Assembly: GCA_033795365.1 (NCBI GenBank)
Contig: JARYGU010000044.1
Coordinates: forward strand, 1 to 7,374
Direction of reading: 5' to 3'
DNA: 7,374 bases
Source of the DNA: JARYGU01 sp033795365
GTDB lineage: Bacteria; Pseudomonadota; Alphaproteobacteria; Rhizobiales; Rhizobiaceae
The notes under the pieces are model-generated. The model saw nothing but the letters and a program-made list of their open reading frames with translations, was not told the DNA's origin and made no database searches. A program made the translations under genes and the position numbers. Below are positions 4,754 to 7,374 of this stretch, one piece after another. Each line of letters opens with the position of its first letter. Position 1 is the stretch's first letter.

Positions 4754-4984
4754 TCTAGGTACGGTATCTCGCCGGCCTGAAACAGGATGACAGGCGGGCC
4801 ATATTCTCCAATGGCGGGATCGACTTCCCGGCTCCATGCGAAACGCCGGCATACTGGTATGCCATCATGCGGGCCTCGCGCTTTGCCCGCTCTTCCGTGT
4901 CCACCTGACGCGGGTCAAAGGCAGGAACAAGCTCGCCGTCCTCGTCTTGTCGAAGGCTGCCAAGACGATCAGTCTCGCGGCCAC
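4750..4984 (-). pseudogene. Hypothetical rhizobial-type 78-codon protein with two frameshifts, coupled to the nuclease
   Basis: Three frames joined give one sensible protein: MAARLIVLAAFDK, then DEDGELVPAFDPRQVDTEER through AYQYAGV, then AWSREVDPAIGEYGPPVILF and QAGEIPYLE. The breaks are near 4946-4948 (AAGAC where AAGGAC would restore the frame) and near 4841-4844 (GTTTC where one more base is needed). GTG 4984 has a very strong ribosome site, AAGGAGG, 6 nt upstream. The last codons end in TGA overlapping the nuclease ATG (ATGA), a mark of translational coupling. The pattern ...QYAGVxAWSRxxDPxxGEYGPPxxLFxxG... recalls short rhizobial hypothetical proteins of unknown role; this is from memory. 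Either a recent pseudogene, or intact with two missing bases in this sequence. Confidence 0.65.
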
Positions 4985-4985
4985 T

Positions 4986-5202
4986 TCACTCCTCCTTGCT
5001 CCGATCAGGCCGATGCTCCCCGCACCACCAGTCGGTTTCTCCTCTGCCACGATCGTAGCTTTTTGAGCCTAGCGGATCGAGCCTGTCACGAAATAATCGA
5101 CATGATCTCCGTCTACGCCCATTGCAACCAACACGGCGACAGCAGCAAGCGCCAGGAACGGAATTGAAAAAAGGCAAATGCACAGATGGGGTGGATACGC
5201 AT
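4986..5202 (-). pseudogene. Decayed small gene(s) upstream of the 78-codon gene
   Basis: Two coding-looking pieces in different frames. The first starts at ATG 5202 (GGAG 9 nt upstream) and reads MRIHPICAFAFF. If the T6 run at 5167-5172 (plus strand A6) were T7, it would continue SIPFLALAAVAVLVAMGVDG and on to a stop at 5069-5071: a 44-aa protein with one membrane span. The second, ...SKSYDRGRGETDWWCGEHRP-DRSKEE, ends in TGA at 4986-4988, one base before the GTG of the next gene, which suggests coupling. Whether these are one gene with several frameshifts or two genes is not clear. No family is recognised. Confidence 0.35.
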
Positions 5203-5418
5203 TACGATGAACTCCATTTTGTGCTGTGGTGGTACACGTCTGAGACTGACGCTACCCTGAATGGCCTGTTCATGTGCCGTATTGTTAGATTAATGGAAAG
5301 TTTATCGTTTGGCGGAATTTTGCCAGCGGGAAATCCCGGAAAAACGTAGCTATTTAGCTCTGGACACTTGCGTCAGTCGCCTCGTAGATAAAAGGCACGT
5401 GTGGCGTAAAGAGATGCG
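5203..5418. other. Intergenic region upstream of the GMC oxidoreductase
   Basis: Holds the promoter candidate at 5361-5390 and a short GC hairpin CGGG-AAAT-CCCG near 5328-5338. No EcfG-type signal and no convincing gene were seen. Confidence 0.4.
5361..5390 (+). promoter_or_regulatory. Candidate sigma-70-type promoter of the GMC oxidoreductase
   Basis: TGGACA (5361-5366), 18 bp, then TAGATA (5385-5390). Each box differs from the housekeeping consensus by one or two bases. It lies 28 bp before the ATG, so the leader would be about 20 nt and still include the AAAGAGA ribosome site. Confidence 0.4.
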
Positions 5419-7023
5419 ATGATCCTGTCTGGTCTGGAAACAGAACTGCCGACTGCTGATATTTGCATTGTCGGCGCTGGCCCGGTGGGCCTCGCAATGG
5501 CATTGAAGCTTGAAAGCCTCGGTATGCGCGTCCTTCTGCTCGAGGCGGGGCCACAGGAAGGAGATACAGAGCATGCGGTCGGTCCGGTAGAGTTCCTGAA
5601 CGATCATCATGCCACCTCCTTTGCCTCCAACCGGCGGGGTCTCGGTGGTTCGTCGTCTCGCTGGGGCGGTCGGTGCGTCACCTATGACGACCTCGACATA
5701 CAGCCACGCGCGCATGTGCCGTACTCCGGATGGCCCATTTCTCACGATGCATTTTCGCGTTTCTACCCCGAGGCTTTAGAGTTTCTCCAGTTCCAACCTG
5801 ATAGAATTGATCTTCCCAACTTGGTGGCGGACGACCCGGAGGTCGGGGCAGAATCAATCGAGCGCTGGAGTAAAAACCCATACCTTGGCGATCTCCATCG
5901 TCAGCATCTGCGGCATTCGCAACGCATCATAGTGCTGACCTCAGCCACCGTCAGTAACATATTACTGACTGCCGATGGAAAAACGGATTGCTTGGAGATC
6001 TCCTGCCAAGGGAAGTTAATTGAAATCCGCGCGGGCGCCTTCGTGCTTGCCGGAGGCGGGCTGGAGAATGCACGGCTCTTGCTCGGGTTGCAGGCACGGT
6101 CGCCCGGGCGGTTCGGGAGTGGAGCGCTCGGGCGCTTTTACCAGGGCCACCTCACCGGTTATATTGCGGTCGTGGAATTCAGCCAGGCAGAATTCGCAGA
6201 GGCCCTGAGTTTCCAGAGGACTGCGAAGGGTTATGTCTTTCGCCGTCGCTTGCAGATTTCTCCGGAGGTCCAGATCAGGGAGAAGCTCTTGAATACGGTC
6301 TTCTGGATCGATCCGATTTCAATTGCCGATCCAGTACACGGTTCCGGTGCGCTTTCGCTACTCTATCTGCTCTCATTCGTATCGGGTCTATACGGGCTGT
6401 TGGCAAACGGCCTTGCTCCCAGATCGCGCTCGCAGAGCAGTCTCGACCGCCGCAAGCATTTCGAGAATTTCCTGTCTGACCGGAGATCTGCGCCAGATCT
6501 GGTGCGGCTTTTGACACGCTCAATCCACTGCAGGGCGGAGCGGCAGAGGATGCTAACCAATCCGCGGGGACGATATCTACTGCGCTATCACGCGGAGCAG
6601 ATGCCGGATCCCGATAGCCGCGTCACCATGAACGGTCCCAGTCGAGCGCTCTCAGTCGATTATCGCGTGAGGAAGGAGGATTTGGACTCAGTGCTGAATT
6701 CACATTCCATGTTGGATGTCTGGCTACGCAGGAACAGGCTCGGTAAGCTGGAATATCTGCACTCAGAGAGCGAGCGCCGGCAGGCGGTATTAAATCAGGC
6801 TTTTGATGGCTATCACCAGATAGGCCTGACACGCATGTCAGAAAATCCAGACGAAGGTGTGTTGGATGCCGATTGCCGCGTGCACGGCATACTCAATCTC
6901 TATGTGGCGGGCAGTTGCGTGTTCCCAACCGGCGGTCACGCAAACCCGACTCTTCCCGCTGTTGCGTTGGCGCTGCGGTTGGCGGAGCATCTTGGTAAAA
7001 TCCAGAAGACTAAAAGCGCTTAA
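5419..7023 (+). CDS. GMC-type FAD-dependent oxidoreductase
   Basis: A 534-aa flavoenzyme of the glucose-methanol-choline (GMC) superfamily, which oxidises an alcohol or sugar hydroxyl with FAD. Seen in order: Rossmann FAD motif IVGAGPVGLAMALKLESLG (17-35) with the ribose-binding acid E42; GLGGSSSRWGG (74-84), the GMC N-terminal signature; a large variable substrate domain; then the C-terminal GMC domain with HQIGLTRMS (H466), NLYVAGSCVFPTGGHANPT (H507, N509) and a final helix. H466 and H507 or N509 are the likely catalytic pair. There is no signal peptide, so it is cytoplasmic. ATG 5419 has AAAGAGA about 5 nt upstream. The substrate is not visible; related orphan members often lie near polysaccharide genes in rhizobia, but none are here. 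It is a single-gene unit and intact, unlike its frameshifted neighbours. Confidence 0.85.
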   Translation: MILSGLETELPTADICIVGAGPVGLAMALKLESLGMRVLLLEAGPQEGDTEHAVGPVEFLNDHHATSFASNRRGLGGSSSRWGGRCVTYDDLDIQPRAHVPYSGWPISHDAFSRFYPEALEFLQFQPDRIDLPNLVADDPEVGAESIERWSKNPYLGDLHRQHLRHSQRIIVLTSATVSNILLTADGKTDCLEISCQGKLIEIRAGAFVLAGGGLENARLLLGLQARSPGRFGSGALGRFYQGHLTGYIAVVEFSQAEFAEALSFQRTAKGYVFRRRLQISPEVQIREKLLNTVFWIDPISIADPVHGSGALSLLYLLSFVSGLYGLLANGLAPRSRSQSSLDRRKHFENFLSDRRSAPDLVRLLTRSIHCRAERQRMLTNPRGRYLLRYHAEQMPDPDSRVTMNGPSRALSVDYRVRKEDLDSVLNSHSMLDVWLRRNRLGKLEYLHSESERRQAVLNQAFDGYHQIGLTRMSENPDEGVLDADCRVHGILNLYVAGSCVFPTGGHANPTLPAVALALRLAEHLGKIQKTKSA

Positions 7024-7072
7024 GAAATAGGCGTGCCACAAAGATTGAGGGACGACGCGTTGCTACAGCTCG

Positions 7073-7096
7073 ACCGGGATGCCGAGACAGCCCGGT
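7073..7096 (+). repeat. Short inverted repeat downstream of the GMC gene
   Basis: ACCGGG (7073-7078) and CCCGGT (7091-7096) with a 12-nt loop, 50 bp after the GMC stop. There is no T run, so this is at most a weak terminator. The rest of 7024-7263 holds no gene I can support. Confidence 0.25.
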
Positions 7097-7263
7097 AGGG
7101 GTCCGGGATAACAAAACTACCTGTTGGTATTTCGACTTCATGGATGCTGGGCTGCGCAGGACGGCAGCAGGGAAGGTGGTCTCCACAGGACCATCTTAAC
7201 AATGCTCTTATGCAACAATTGCCATATTCAAGGTGGGGGATTGCGCCGAGAAGTGACCCGCCT

Positions 7264-7374
7264 TTAAGTATCGTTCGTGTCGGTCGTCGTGGTCAAGTTC
7301 CTCCGTTTCTCCTTCGTCGTTTTGGGCTCGTGAGCCGAGCTGTTCTTGAACCGGAAGCTGTCGTTTCCGGTTTC
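7264..7374 (-). CDS. istB: IS21-family helper ATPase IstB, C-terminal end (partial)
   Basis: The last 36 codons, cut by the window edge, read ETGNDSFRFKNSSAHEPKTT and on to a TAA at 7264-7266. The (V)ETGN(D/E)SxRF(K/R)xS pattern is the usual end of IstB, the AAA+ ATPase that works with the IstA transposase of IS21-family elements. The ATPase motifs lie beyond the window. After the stop, GGGTCACTTCTCGGCG (minus strand, about 7257-7242) looks like the end-repeat type seen in IS21 elements, but the exact end of the element was not found. Whether the element is intact cannot be said. Confidence 0.75.
   Translation of the reverse strand, partial: ETGNDSFRFKNSSAHEPKTTKEKRRNLTTTTDTNDT

Noticed and set aside
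4787..5167. A 126-codon plus-strand frame over the frameshifted operon
   Set aside because: Low-complexity Arg/Pro/Ser composition, no ribosome site, and antisense to recognisable coding on the minus strand.

Overview
The window looks like an accessory or plasmid region of a rhizobial alphaproteobacterium (Rhizobiaceae or close relatives). This rests on a BA14K-family secreted protein, a DUF892 (YciE/YciF) plus DUF2934 pair, promoters of the alphaproteobacterial EcfG type (GGAAC-N17-GTT), and remnants of three insertion sequence families. No species can be named from the sequence alone.

Layout: an IS3-family right end (1-112); a short membrane-protein ORF, possibly broken (about 166-438); an intact BA14K gene (515-979); a short orphan coding fragment (about 1003-1104). 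Then comes the most unusual part, on the minus strand at 1111-1454: three tandem units of about 115 bp. Each has an EcfG-like promoter, an 8-bp hairpin with a C-rich 24-25 nt loop, and a second, terminator-like hairpin. They follow an 82-aa hypothetical gene (1466-1714, minus). A stand-alone response-regulator receiver (2082-2471, plus) comes next, then a minus-strand DUF892/DUF2934 operon (2572-3317) with its own EcfG-type promoter at 3345-3369. A 920-bp IS5-family element (3390-4309) with TAA target duplication and a frameshifted transposase sits just upstream of that promoter. Beyond it are a secreted thermonuclease (4331-4753, minus), a twice-frameshifted 78-codon gene overlapping it by ATGA (4750-4984), and a decayed small gene region (4986-5202). 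The window ends with a 534-aa GMC-type FAD oxidoreductase (5419-7023, plus) and the C-terminal end of an IS21-type istB (7264-7374, minus).

How the parts fit: two of the three small-RNA units and the DUF892/DUF2934 operon carry the promoter signature of the general stress response sigma factor EcfG, so the middle of the window reads as a small stress island. The RNA units resemble the tandem anti-Shine-Dalgarno RNAs of alphaproteobacteria (cuckoo/CcsR, alpha-r14). The loop of the first unit contains CUCCUCCC, the other two loops differ, and the stems are kept by pairing changes. IS remnants at both ends, an IS in the middle and several single-base frameshifts mark this as fluid DNA. Single-base errors in the sequence are an alternative reading for some of those frameshifts.
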